DNA of 24,479 bases, taken from positions 1 to 24,479 of the IMG/VR virus record IMGVR_UViG_3300044630_002048; one strand, given 5' to 3'. Under the pieces are notes generated by a model. The model had not been told where the DNA came from and made no database searches. It saw only the letters and a list, made by a program, of their open reading frames with translations. Shown here piece by piece: positions 1-7,243 of this stretch. This DNA comes from a virus. Within the stretch, counting starts at the first letter, position 1. Each line of letters starts with the position of its first letter. Position numbers and translations under genes: made by a program.

Positions 1-206
1 TCAGTAACACTAAATGATAACCCAGTAGAAGATGTGAAATCTGCCCAAGCAGTTCCATTATATTGTCTTATTTTATTGGTAGAACTGTTGAAATATATTT
101 CTCCTGCGGAAGGGGATGATGGATCAGAAGTTCCTACAGGCAATCCTATACGATCAGATTTTCCTTCAAATCCAGTGCCGCCACTACCTACAATGATTGG
201 TGCCAT
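1..206 (-). CDS. Virion/tail-fibre-type protein, 5' part only (runs off window)
   Basis: Only the first 68 codons are inside the window; the gene continues past base 1. The start ATG (206-204) is preceded on the minus strand by CGGAG about 9 bases upstream. The protein begins MAPIIVGSGGTG and contains the blocks SDRIGLPVGTSDP, GEIYFNSSTNKIRQYNGTAW and ADF. It is a clear paralogue of the complete 57-aa protein just upstream, sharing PIIVG, SDR, PxGTSDP, YxNSST-K-R-YNGTxW and D at matching positions. The block with 'YNGTAW' resembles short beta-rich modules in cyanophage tail-fibre proteins. It lies in a minus-strand run of structural genes. Function beyond 'virion surface/fibre module' is inference; its full length is unknown. 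Confidence 0.75.
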   Translation of the reverse strand, partial: MAPIIVGSGGTGFEGKSDRIGLPVGTSDPSSPSAGEIYFNSSTNKIRQYNGTAWADFTSSTGLSFSVT

Positions 207-223
207 TTAATTACTCCGTTAAA

Positions 224-397
224 TTACGCATCGCCCCAGGTGGTTCCATTATATACTCTATATTTTTGAGTGGAACTATTATAATAGAAATCTCCAGTAG
301 CGAGGTTTGTTGTTGGGTCTGAAGTTCCTGCTGGTATTTTTAACCTGTCTGATTTTTTAACAGTTCCTGTAGTTAAATTGCCTACAATAATTGGCAT
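224..397 (-). CDS. Small (57 aa) tail-fibre-module protein
   Basis: Complete small gene. Its ATG overlaps the stop of the 1204-aa gene upstream by one base (TAATG). A strong AGGAGG ribosome site lies inside the end of that gene (about 405-411), spaced well for this start. The product begins MPIIVGNLTTGTVKKSDR and ends YNGTTWGDA. It is a single copy of the module that starts the next gene at 206. The tight coupling and strong SD support real translation, probably as a small virion or fibre-associated protein made with the large fibre protein. No catalytic motif is visible. The family function is not known to me. Confidence 0.75.
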   Translation of the reverse strand: MPIIVGNLTTGTVKKSDRLKIPAGTSDPTTNLATGDFYYNSSTQKYRVYNGTTWGDA

Positions 398-3300
398 TAA
401 CCTACCTCCTGGAGAACGAACTTATACTTTTTGCCGTTCCTTCTATTTATTAGGAAGAGGTCTTCTTCTCCTTCTTGTACTGTGTATTGTCCCCAAGTTC
501 CATCAACATCATTAGCACTACCTTCGTTGGAAAGTTGAAGGTCAGCAGAGTAGATGTTTGCCCAACGGAATGATGAAGAACCGAGATTATATGTATTGTC
601 TGCTTGTGGTAAGAAATTAGATTTACTTTTTATTTCAATGTTGCTAATCTCAAGTTGAATAGTACCATTGCCATTTTGAGTTGTTAGAGAAAGTGAATTC
701 CCATTTCCGTAAATAGATGTACTGGTAATACTCAATCCATTTACAAGAAGTTGATCTCCTGCTGGATTATATGTTAAACCAGATCCACCATCAATAATTC
801 CAGTCGAAGTTCTGAATAATACAGGTAGGTTAGCATTATCAGTATTTGCTGAAGGCACAGATCCAATAGAAATACTTCCAGATACTGTGAGTGATGAAAG
901 AGTACCAACAGAAGTCAAGCTAGAAGCAGTAACACCACCACCTAAACTAAATGTTCCAGTTGAAGGACCAATCTGAGAACTGCTAGCAATTAGTACGTTA
1001 CCAAGTCTGTACTGCTTGCCAGATGCTAAGTCAAAATGTTCTGTTGATGTCCAAGCATCTGTAGTGTCAGACCATGTGATTGACTTATCTGTAGTTCCTT
1101 TGAGAACAATACCACCATTGTTTGCTGATAGATCTGAAGGACCAACAGCATTGAATGTAGCAGCACCAGATGAACCAGTAACATTGTTCGATAGGGTTGC
1201 TGAATTACCACTGATTGAAACAATTGTGGTGCCAGCAGGAACGCTAACACCAGCAGTTGTAATGCTAACTTCAATGCCAGGAATTAATCCAGCAGTTGGC
1301 GTGATACCAGAAATGTTAGCACTATTGTTTGTAACAGTAGCAACAAAAGTTGTGTTAACAATAGCACCAATTTCAATGGTCTTGTCATCTACCGAAAGAA
1401 CCGAAGAATTAATTGTTGTGGTTGTTCCGTTTACAGTTAAATTGCCACTCAATACAAAATTACCACCAACGTTAAAGTTTCTTGGTACAGTAACGTCAAA
1501 GTTATTATCTCCACGAACCCACGTTTCTGTTCCAGAACCAATTACTAATTGTCTATCACCAGAGATTGATGGTGGTTGATATGTAGCGTTAGTGCTATTC
1601 TCATCATCAGCAGGACCGATTAAAACGTTACCTGTTCCTAGGCAGTTATAACCAGCAAAGTGTCCAATACAAACGTTAGCATTGCCACTTTGATTTTCGC
1701 CCAACGCATTAGAACCAACAGCAGTATTTTTGCCACCAACAAGTAAGTTGAGCATTGAATCTCTACCAACTGCTGTGTTACCAGAACCAGTGTTGGCATT
1801 TCTAAGTGCTCTATAACCATACGATGTATTTGAAGCACCAGAGCTTAGAGTTGATGATGCTTCAAAACCTACAGCAGTGTTCTGACTGCCTGTTGAGTTT
1901 GTTTGTAGAGCATTGAAACCAACTCTGGTGTTGGAAGCAATAGCGTTTCCACCTCTACCAATACGGAATGGGTTAACACTCGTTCCACGAATAGTAACGT
2001 CAGCGTTTACAAAGTCAACCGTGCCATTAACGGTTAGTGTGTCACCAACAATTGAGTTTAAAGTGACGTTCTTAGCTACACTTAAACCATGGCGAATTGT
2101 TGTTGTTCCTGTTCCATTAGCACCTAAAGTGATTGCTGTAGCAACACCAAAAGCATTAACTGTAGTTGCTGTTGAGTTTAGTAAAGCAAACGATGTACTT
2201 GAAGTGCCGATGCTATCAACAAAGTTTGGGTTCTGGTTGAATAGTAAAACGCCTGTTCCACTACTATCAGAAATGATACCTCTTAACTGAGTTGAGGTTG
2301 TGGTAGCAAACACTGCCAAAGTATCTGCTGTGTAAGCAATGTTACCACCAGTACGGAAGTTAACGTTAGAACCATCTGTTCCAGAGAATGTTACTGTGTT
2401 GCTGGCAGTTAAAGTTTTTGAGTTGGCAATAGTAAGTGTGCCAGATGCTGTGGTTGTAATTGCCAATCCATTAATAGTGGTGGCAGTGGCAATACCTAAA
2501 GTTGGGTTGGAAAGAATTGGGGAAGTTAGAGTTTTGTTTGTTAGAGTTTGAACTTCGGTTTCTGTTACAAATCTTCTAGAAACTGAACCATCAAAATATC
2601 TCCAGAATCCACCTGACTCAAACCATTGTAGTGAAGCAAATGTTTGAACTACTCCAGAAGAATTAGTAGTTCTGTTTACACGTATACCACCATCAGAACC
2701 TACAAGGTTGTTGCCTCTTCTTAGTTCAATTTCGTTGTCGGCAACGTTTAAAGTTTGGGTATTTAAAGTTGTCGTTGTACCAGATACAATAAAATCACCA
2801 CCGATGGTTACTGTAGAGCCGTCATCTGTGATGATACTATTAGTGAACTGTTTGTTTGAGTTATCCCATTTGATAACACGAGAATCAGTAAAGTTGTTGG
2901 AATTTTTTAATGAAAAAGCTGTAGATGAAAGTGTGATACCACCATTAGTATCAGCAGTGTACGTAGTATTTGTGTCTACAGCTGAAATGTTGATTGTGCT
3001 GCCAGATTGTGATACTGTAGCTGATCCAGTAGAAGTAAATGTTACGTCACCAGATACAAAACTTCCGCTAACCGTACCTCTTAAACGAGTTACTGTGTTG
3101 GTATCTACTGAAGTAACTGTAATTGTTGAATCTGTTTGTGATACTGTGGTTGAACCAGCACCCACAATCGTAACGTCACCTGTGTTATAATTTGATGTTG
3201 AACCACCCCTCACACGAGTGATAGTATCCTGAGAAGAAATGGTAATATTTCCGCCGTCTTGTGTGACTGTCGATGCACCACCTTGAAGGAAAGTGAAATC

Positions 3301-4011
3301 TCCAGAAGCTAGAGTTTGTCCAGTTCCAGCTCTCAATCTGGTAATAGTATCTGTAAACGTAGAGGAAATTGTAATAATATTTCCTGACTGAGAAACTGTT
3401 GAAGAACCAGTAGCAGCGATGGTAACATCACCAGATACTAATGAACCACCAGAAGCAGATTGAATACGAGTTACTGTATCTGTATCAACGAAACTGGAGT
3501 TGATAGTAATAGCATCGTCAGTTCTAGATAATGTTACATTGCTTCCAGCTACTAATGATACATCATCGGTGACACCAGACCCAGCATTACCACCTGATGT
3601 TAATCTAATAATTTTTTGTGATGCTGATAAACCATCAGTAGCAGAAATGCTATATGTTGTATTATTATCTGGTGTTGTTACCGAACCACCAAGAGGAATA
3701 GAAACTCCGTTTACATTAATTCCCGAATTAACCAGAGCAGTGTTTGGAATATTTGAAAAAATATTAGCACTACCTGAAATAGTACAACTCGTTAAAGTTT
3801 TATTAGTTAGTGTTTGTGTAGCAGTTAAATATACATCACCGGGACTATCCCAAACTAATCCAGTACCAGTGCTTTTCAAGTACTCGCCACTAACGCCAGT
3901 ATCACCATCTATTGATAAACCATTACCAGTTAAGTTTAAGTTGTCTCCAGATACTAACTCTTCAATCTTTTTTGAGATAGCATTAACTATAAGGGGAAAA
4001 CGATCTGCCAT
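397..4011 (-). CDS. Large repetitive virion protein (tail fibre/adhesin-like, YadA-type repeats)
   Basis: A 1204-aa beta-rich protein, low in Cys and rich in Thr, Ser, Gly and Asn. The N-terminus (MADRFPLIVN, then KKIEELVSGDNLNLTGNG) resembles the start of cyanophage structural proteins. Residues about 115-350 hold five or six imperfect 40-aa repeats of the form DTxTRxR...SGDVTxxxxGSxTVSQ...ITISS. Two copies of a module TTTxN...LxVxDxxIE...DGGI follow (about residues 400-480 and 845-995). Between them, about residues 683-808, lie YadA-like head repeats (NTAVGFEAS, NTAVGRDSM, NTAVGSNAL), known from trimeric adhesins. The C-terminus is compact (RWANIYSADLQL ... RRNGKKYKFVLQEVG) with no S74 peptidase motif visible. 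Upstream are two minus-strand late-promoter-like motifs. No good SD precedes the ATG. Role in host attachment is inferred from the repeat architecture. Confidence 0.85.
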   Translation of the reverse strand: MADRFPLIVNAISKKIEELVSGDNLNLTGNGLSIDGDTGVSGEYLKSTGTGLVWDSPGDVYLTATQTLTNKTLTSCTISGSANIFSNIPNTALVNSGINVNGVSIPLGGSVTTPDNNTTYSISATDGLSASQKIIRLTSGGNAGSGVTDDVSLVAGSNVTLSRTDDAITINSSFVDTDTVTRIQSASGGSLVSGDVTIAATGSSTVSQSGNIITISSTFTDTITRLRAGTGQTLASGDFTFLQGGASTVTQDGGNITISSQDTITRVRGGSTSNYNTGDVTIVGAGSTTVSQTDSTITVTSVDTNTVTRLRGTVSGSFVSGDVTFTSTGSATVSQSGSTINISAVDTNTTYTADTNGGITLSSTAFSLKNSNNFTDSRVIKWDNSNKQFTNSIITDDGSTVTIGGDFIVSGTTTTLNTQTLNVADNEIELRRGNNLVGSDGGIRVNRTTNSSGVVQTFASLQWFESGGFWRYFDGSVSRRFVTETEVQTLTNKTLTSPILSNPTLGIATATTINGLAITTTASGTLTIANSKTLTASNTVTFSGTDGSNVNFRTGGNIAYTADTLAVFATTTSTQLRGIISDSSGTGVLLFNQNPNFVDSIGTSSTSFALLNSTATTVNAFGVATAITLGANGTGTTTIRHGLSVAKNVTLNSIVGDTLTVNGTVDFVNADVTIRGTSVNPFRIGRGGNAIASNTRVGFNALQTNSTGSQNTAVGFEASSTLSSGASNTSYGYRALRNANTGSGNTAVGRDSMLNLLVGGKNTAVGSNALGENQSGNANVCIGHFAGYNCLGTGNVLIGPADDENSTNATYQPPSISGDRQLVIGSGTETWVRGDNNFDVTVPRNFNVGGNFVLSGNLTVNGTTTTINSSVLSVDDKTIEIGAIVNTTFVATVTNNSANISGITPTAGLIPGIEVSITTAGVSVPAGTTIVSISGNSATLSNNVTGSSGAATFNAVGPSDLSANNGGIVLKGTTDKSITWSDTTDAWTSTEHFDLASGKQYRLGNVLIASSSQIGPSTGTFSLGGGVTASSLTSVGTLSSLTVSGSISIGSVPSANTDNANLPVLFRTSTGIIDGGSGLTYNPAGDQLLVNGLSITSTSIYGNGNSLSLTTQNGNGTIQLEISNIEIKSKSNFLPQADNTYNLGSSSFRWANIYSADLQLSNEGSANDVDGTWGQYTVQEGEEDLFLINRRNGKKYKFVLQEVG
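1587..1965 (-). repeat. YadA-head-like repeats inside the large fibre gene
   Basis: The encoded segment contains successive NTxVGxxAL-type units of roughly 23-27 aa (NTRVGFNAL, NTAVGFEAS, NTSYGYRAL, NTAVGRDSM, NTAVGSNAL, ANVCIGHFAG). These resemble the left-handed beta-roll repeats of trimeric autotransporter adhesin heads. The similarity is read by eye. Confidence 0.7.
2960..3670 (-). repeat. 40-aa beta repeats in the N-terminal third of the fibre gene
   Basis: On the minus strand the codons give repeats beginning with DTxTRxR and ending ITISS or INISA: about four good copies and one or two degenerate ones. The matching DNA on the plus strand shows recurring blocks such as 'aacgtcacc' and 'gatactgt'. 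This pattern suggests tandem duplication followed by divergence. Confidence 0.7.
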
Positions 4012-4031
4012 TACACTAACTGAGAGGGGCG

Positions 4032-4039
4032 TATTTATT
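4032..4039 (-). promoter_or_regulatory. Late-promoter-like motif (AATAAATA), proximal copy
   Basis: The minus strand reads AATAAATA about 20 bases before the ATG of the large fibre gene. It is the second of two tandem motifs, so either could drive the minus-strand structural genes. It would leave a leader of only about a dozen bases with no evident SD. Confidence 0.45.
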
Positions 4040-4047
4040 CTTAAAGT

Positions 4048-4055
4048 TATTTATG
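4048..4055 (-). promoter_or_regulatory. Late-promoter-like motif (CATAAATA), distal copy
   Basis: The minus strand reads CATAAATA, one base from the T4 late promoter core TATAAATA. It lies 37 bases upstream of the start of the large fibre gene. A second copy is 16 bases nearer. It is a motif match only; late promoters also need the gp55/gp33/clamp system, and a gp33-like gene is in this window. Confidence 0.45.
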
Positions 4056-4125
4056 CCCAAGTGATGTCCTCCCATAAGGGATCTTAATGTCAGCACTTCC
4101 TGACTATTGTAGGTACTAATACCCA

Positions 4126-4154
4126 TTGACTTCCTAAATAAAAGGTTGTATTAT
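4126..4154 (+). promoter_or_regulatory. Sigma70-type promoter of psbA
   Basis: TTGACT at 4126-4131 and TATTAT at 4149-4154 are separated by exactly 17 bp. Each hexamer is one base off consensus. This suits host RNA polymerase and early or constitutive expression. The predicted start near 4161 gives a leader of about 65 bases before psbA. It overlaps a late-promoter-like motif at 4152-4159. Confidence 0.7.
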
Positions 4155-4159
4155 AAATA
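4152..4159 (+). promoter_or_regulatory. T4-type late promoter motif TATAAATA before psbA
   Basis: An exact TATAAATA lies 66 bases before the psbA ATG. It overlaps the last three bases of the sigma70-type -10 hexamer. Together they could allow psbA to be transcribed both early by host sigma and late by the phage-modified polymerase. Confidence 0.55.
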
Positions 4160-4225
4160 AGTCGGTGAGGGAGCTTAACATTCCTTCACATACTTTTTAA
4201 TAAACCTTTACGTTCTTTTAAAACT

Positions 4226-5305
4226 ATGACTGCTACCCTCGCTCAACAGCGTGGAAGTAACACTTGGGAACAATTCTGTGAGTGGGTGACTTCTACCAAC
4301 AATCGTCTTTACGTTGGTTGGTTTGGAACTCTAATGATTCCAACACTTCTCGCTGCTACTATTTGTTTCATTGTTGCTTTTATCGCTGCTCCTCCTGTCG
4401 ATATCGACGGCATCCGTGAACCAGTTGCTGGTTCTCTAATGTATGGAAACAACATCATTTCTGGTGCTGTTGTTCCTTCTAGCAACGCTATCGGACTTCA
4501 CTTCTATCCCATCTGGGAAGCCAATTCGCTTGACGAATGGCTATATAACGGTGGACCATTCCAATTGGTCGTATTCCACTTTCTGATTGGTATCTATGCC
4601 TACATGGGTCGTGAATGGGAACTATCTTACCGACTGGGTATGCGTCCTTGGATTTGTGTTGCCTACTCAGCACCCGTTGCTGCTGCTAGCGCAGTGTTTC
4701 TGGTCTATCCCTTCGGTCAAGGATCCTTCTCTGACGCTATGCCTCTGGGGATTTCGGGAACTTTCAACTACATGCTTGTTTTCCAGGCAGAACACAACAT
4801 TCTTATGCACCCTTTCCATATGCTGGGAGTTGCTGGTGTCTTCGGTGGTTCTCTTTTCTCTGCTATGCACGGATCTCTTGTCACCTCTAGTCTTGTACGT
4901 GAGACGACAGAAACTGAGTCACAGAACTACGGTTACAAGTTCGGACAAGAAGAAGAAACCTACAACATTGTAGCTGCTCATGGTTATTTTGGTCGCCTTA
5001 TCTTCCAATATGCTTCCTTCAATAACTCACGTTCACTACACTTCTTCCTGGCTGCTTGGCCAGTGGTTGGTATCTGGTTTACTGCTCTTGGGGTAAGCAC
5101 CATGGCATTCAACCTGAACGGCTTCAACTTCAACCAGTCGATTGTTGACAGCCAGAACCGTGTCATTCCTACTTGGGCAGACATTCTGAATCGTGGTGGT
5201 CTGGGGATGGAAGTGATGCACGAGCGTAACGCTCACAACTTCCCTCTTGACCTCGCTGCTGCTTCTACTACTGAAGTTGCTCTTACTGCTCCTTCTATTG
5301 GTTGA
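4226..5305 (+). CDS. psbA: Photosystem II reaction centre protein D1
   Basis: A full-length 359-aa D1 protein, intact and without an intron. D1 binds the PSII cofactors and the Mn4Ca cluster in the thylakoid membrane. Phage copies are thought to keep photosynthesis running during infection as host D1 turns over. Key residues are all present: Tyr161 (TyrZ), Asp170, Glu189, His190, His198 (P680 chlorophyll), His215 and His272 (non-haem iron), Ser264 (QB site), and His332, Glu333, His337, Asp342 and Ala344 (Mn cluster). Residues 345-359 form the C-terminal tail that host CtpA removes. Position 130 is Glu, the form associated with high-light D1 isoforms. Five membrane helices are expected. It has its own promoter region and a strong terminator. 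No psbD follows. Codon choice looks more C-rich at third positions than in its AT-rich neighbours, in line with host origin (judged by eye). Confidence 0.99.
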   Translation: MTATLAQQRGSNTWEQFCEWVTSTNNRLYVGWFGTLMIPTLLAATICFIVAFIAAPPVDIDGIREPVAGSLMYGNNIISGAVVPSSNAIGLHFYPIWEANSLDEWLYNGGPFQLVVFHFLIGIYAYMGREWELSYRLGMRPWICVAYSAPVAAASAVFLVYPFGQGSFSDAMPLGISGTFNYMLVFQAEHNILMHPFHMLGVAGVFGGSLFSAMHGSLVTSSLVRETTETESQNYGYKFGQEEETYNIVAAHGYFGRLIFQYASFNNSRSLHFFLAAWPVVGIWFTALGVSTMAFNLNGFNFNQSIVDSQNRVIPTWADILNRGGLGMEVMHERNAHNFPLDLAAASTTEVALTAPSIG

Positions 5306-5325
5306 TACGTATCTTGGCGTTTCTG

Positions 5326-5350
5326 GGAGTCCTTCGGGACTCCTTTTTTT
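5326..5350 (+). terminator. Rho-independent terminator after psbA
   Basis: The stem GGAGTCC (5326-5332) pairs with GGACTCC (5337-5343) around a TTCG tetraloop, followed by seven T. It begins about 20 bases after the psbA stop. It isolates psbA as a single-gene unit before the next promoter at 5374. Confidence 0.93.
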
Positions 5351-5373
5351 GTGCTTGTAATTTGCTGTTCCTC

Positions 5374-5402
5374 TTGACAAACCCAAGAAAACCACGTACA
5401 AT
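5374..5402 (+). promoter_or_regulatory. Sigma70-type promoter of the acidic 222-aa ORF
   Basis: Consensus TTGACA (5374-5379) and TACAAT (5397-5402) are spaced 17 bp. The predicted start near 5409 leaves a leader of about 15 bases before ATG 5425, which rules out the in-frame TTG at 5416 as the likely start. Confidence 0.85.
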
Positions 5403-5424
5403 GGCAGAGTAATTTTTGAAACCT

Positions 5425-6093
5425 ATGGCAACCTACAAAATCTGGGTCAGCTCTGGCGAAGATTCTTTTGCCAGAACATATTTTAATGAGCTTGGAGCAG
5501 TCCAATTAACTCAAGAACAAGTCGATAAGTATTTTACTTTTGACGAAGACGGTAAGATTGAATTTGATCAAGATCTTATTGCTGAAGAAACTGATCGTGA
5601 CTGGAATGATCCTGAAAAAGATCTCCCTACATGGGATGAAATTACTGATGGGTGTCTCTGTTGGGGTCCTGATGTAGATGACCAGAACATTGGTGTCTGC
5701 CTAGAAGATGATGAGGATACTCAAATCTGGGTCAAGCCACTTTCTGCTTTGACTTATTACACGGCAGAAGATATTGAAAATTCTGTACATTACGAAGAAG
5801 ATTCAGGGAATGCCATTGCTTGTATTCATTATGAATTAGAAGATTCGGATGGTGTGTGGATTGTTTACAATTCATATGAGCGTGGTGGGTATGTTGGTGA
5901 GTTTGAATTGCCTGATGGCGAAGAATTTGATCCCGCTAAATTGATTGTCAACCTTACCGAAGTTGCTGAGTCTTGGACTGTTGTTAGCGGTATGGAATAT
6001 AATGGCGAAGATATCTATTGTGATGGTGATACCATGGGCAAGGGTATCGATTGGTATGTTTATCACAAAGGAAACCTTTATAACTTTAAATAA
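5425..6093 (+). CDS. Very acidic 222-aa protein of unknown function
   Basis: I do not recognise this family. The start is ATG 5425 (MATYKIWVSSGED), chosen because the promoter -10 ends at 5402; an in-frame TTG nine bases earlier is less likely. The protein is dominated by Asp and Glu (for example CLEDDEDTQIW and YELEDSDGVW) and has many Trp and Tyr. It shows no signal peptide or membrane segment. Its N-terminus ('YKIWVSSGED') and later strands look beta-rich. Such acidity could mean a DNA mimic or a protein inhibitor, but that is speculation. It stands alone between the psbA terminator and the next nested promoter/terminator, so it is probably its own transcription unit, expressed early. Confidence 0.85.
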   Translation: MATYKIWVSSGEDSFARTYFNELGAVQLTQEQVDKYFTFDEDGKIEFDQDLIAEETDRDWNDPEKDLPTWDEITDGCLCWGPDVDDQNIGVCLEDDEDTQIWVKPLSALTYYTAEDIENSVHYEEDSGNAIACIHYELEDSDGVWIVYNSYERGGYVGEFELPDGEEFDPAKLIVNLTEVAESWTVVSGMEYNGEDIYCDGDTMGKGIDWYVYHKGNLYNFK

Positions 6094-6103
6094 GTTTAAG
6101 CAC

Positions 6104-6132
6104 TTGACAAAATTCTCTAAACCGCTTACAAT
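6104..6132 (+). promoter_or_regulatory. Sigma70-type promoter of the 2OG oxygenase operon
   Basis: Consensus TTGACA (6104-6109) and TACAAT (6127-6132) are spaced 17 bp. The -10 is exactly the first six bases of the loop of the terminator hairpin at 6119-6148. Transcripts starting near 6139 lack the 5' arm and cannot form the hairpin, so the promoter would escape its own terminator. Confidence 0.85.
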
Positions 6133-6148
6133 ACAGTAGCGGTTTTTT
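6119..6148 (+). terminator. Terminator of the acidic ORF, with a promoter -10 in its loop
   Basis: AAACCGCT (6119-6126) pairs with AGCGGTTT (6138-6145) around an 11-base loop that starts with TACAAT, and six T run from 6143. It lies 25 bases after the acidic ORF stop and ends one base before the next ATG. Confidence 0.8.
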
Positions 6149-6149
6149 C

Positions 6150-6806
6150 ATGCTTATGATAGAGACATCGGAAAGATATATATTTCCTACATTTATTTAC
6201 GAATCTATAGACAAAGAATTTTCTTATCAACAAGAACTTATTGATTCTTGTTATTCTTTGGCGACTATTTACCCATTATTAGCAAGACCAAGATCTAATG
6301 TAAATGGGTGGCAAAGTCCAATGTTTAATTATAATAATGATCCATTATTTTTTAAAAGCAATATTTTTAAAAGTATATGGAATCAATTTACTCAAACTTC
6401 TAAGTATATTAATTTGAAAGATGATTATTGTTTTTCGTTGAAAGAGATATGGGTAAATATAAATTATCCTGGATCATATAACTTATCTCATACCCATCCG
6501 TTATCATCTATTTCTGGAGTTTTTTATATTAAAGTTCCCGAAAATTCTGGTGGTATTGTTTTCCAAAATTTATTTGAAACTAATGCTGCTATTCCAGCTT
6601 TTAGTAAAAATAAAGAATTAACAATTACTGAAAAAATTAAACCAGAAGAAGGAAAAATGGTCTTGTTTAATTCTTATTTACCTCATTACGTAGAACAAAA
6701 TCATTCCGATGATGATAGAATAAGCATGTCTTTTAATGTTGGGATTTCAATTAAAGAATCTTTTAACGCAAAACAAAGAAAAATCAAACACATTTTTAAT
6801 CATTAA
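6150..6806 (+). CDS. 2-oxoglutarate/Fe(II)-dependent oxygenase-like protein
   Basis: A 218-aa protein resembling the putative 2OG-Fe(II) oxygenase family common in cyanomyophages. The core reads HTHP at residues 114-117, then SGVFYIKVP (122-130) and GGIVF (134-138). The second half of the fold is PEEGKMVLFNSYLPHYV, with His179 as likely distal iron ligand and Arg190 (DRISMSFN) as likely 2OG-binding arginine. Substrate is unknown; hydroxylation of a protein, lipid or small molecule is possible. Two ATGs compete (6150 and 6156). The leader is very short and lacks an SD, so the start is uncertain by two codons. It is first gene of a tight operon, followed two bases later by glutaredoxin. Confidence 0.85.
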   Translation: MLMIETSERYIFPTFIYESIDKEFSYQQELIDSCYSLATIYPLLARPRSNVNGWQSPMFNYNNDPLFFKSNIFKSIWNQFTQTSKYINLKDDYCFSLKEIWVNINYPGSYNLSHTHPLSSISGVFYIKVPENSGGIVFQNLFETNAAIPAFSKNKELTITEKIKPEEGKMVLFNSYLPHYVEQNHSDDDRISMSFNVGISIKESFNAKQRKIKHIFNH

Positions 6807-6808
6807 TT

Positions 6809-7060
6809 ATGAACATTCACATTTATAAATCACCTGGCTGTGGATATTGTGTTAAAATTATTGAACTTATGGAAAGAGCTGGAGTTCCTTATCATTCGAC
6901 TGTAGTTGGAACTGATATTACTAGAGAAGAATTTAAAGAACTTTATCCAAAAGCATCAGGATTCCCTTACGTAATTGTTGATGATGAACCTATTGGAGGA
7001 TTGATAGAAACAGTTAAACTATTTGTTGAGAAAGGTTTAGTAAGTTCTAGAAAAAAATGA
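6809..7060 (+). CDS. grx: Glutaredoxin
   Basis: An 83-aa single-domain glutaredoxin. The dithiol active site is CGYC (Cys11, Cys14) after the first beta strand (MNIHIYKSPG). Pro53 (GFPYVIVDD) is the expected cis-proline, and GG at 63-64 belongs to the glutathione-binding turn. It likely supplies electrons to the phage ribonucleotide reductase or keeps thiols reduced, as NrdC does in T4. The active site has Gly where CPYC is usual. It overlaps the next small ORF through ATGA. Confidence 0.95.
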   Translation: MNIHIYKSPGCGYCVKIIELMERAGVPYHSTVVGTDITREEFKELYPKASGFPYVIVDDEPIGGLIETVKLFVEKGLVSSRKK

Positions 7061-7221
7061 ATAATGATATTGAAACTCCAATAAATAAAGGTGTGGAGCT
7101 AATGCTCAGGAGGGTAGCGAAAGAACCAAAAAAATATGGTCTTCAAATATTTAAAGAATTCACCCTCCACAGAAAACAATTCTTATTTAAATTTGAATTT
7201 ACCTGGAGGAATTTAACCTAA
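7057..7221 (+). CDS. Small basic hypothetical protein (54 aa)
   Basis: This short ORF starts with an ATG overlapping the glutaredoxin stop (ATGA at 7057-7060) and runs 54 codons to TAA at 7219. The product begins MNNDIETPINKGVELMLRRV and ends KFEFTWRNLT. It is Lys/Arg/Phe-rich in the second half, without a membrane helix. The four-base overlap, the absence of another gene in this stretch and the consistent frame support it. No family recognised. Confidence 0.65.
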   Translation: MNNDIETPINKGVELMLRRVAKEPKKYGLQIFKEFTLHRKQFLFKFEFTWRNLT

Positions 7222-7243
7222 CCAAGTCGCTCGGAGAATTTAA

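Noticed and set aside
1016-1579. 187-aa plus-strand ORF opposite the fibre gene
   Set aside because: Shadow of the repetitive fibre gene; Val/Pro/Thr-rich translation with no start signals. The same holds for 1913-2290, 2339-2551, 2708-3190 and 3500-4087.
4089-4104. GTCAG-CACTTC-CTGAC hairpin in the psbA upstream region
   Set aside because: Only five base pairs and no T-tract; likely chance, kept only as a note.
4226-5305. Group I intron or homing endonuclease in psbA
   Set aside because: Some cyanophage psbA genes carry one, but here the D1 frame is continuous with all key residues.
5036-5401. Minus-strand ORFs of 121 and 90 aa around the psbA 3' end
   Set aside because: They cross the psbA terminator and the next promoter and read as antisense of D1 codons.
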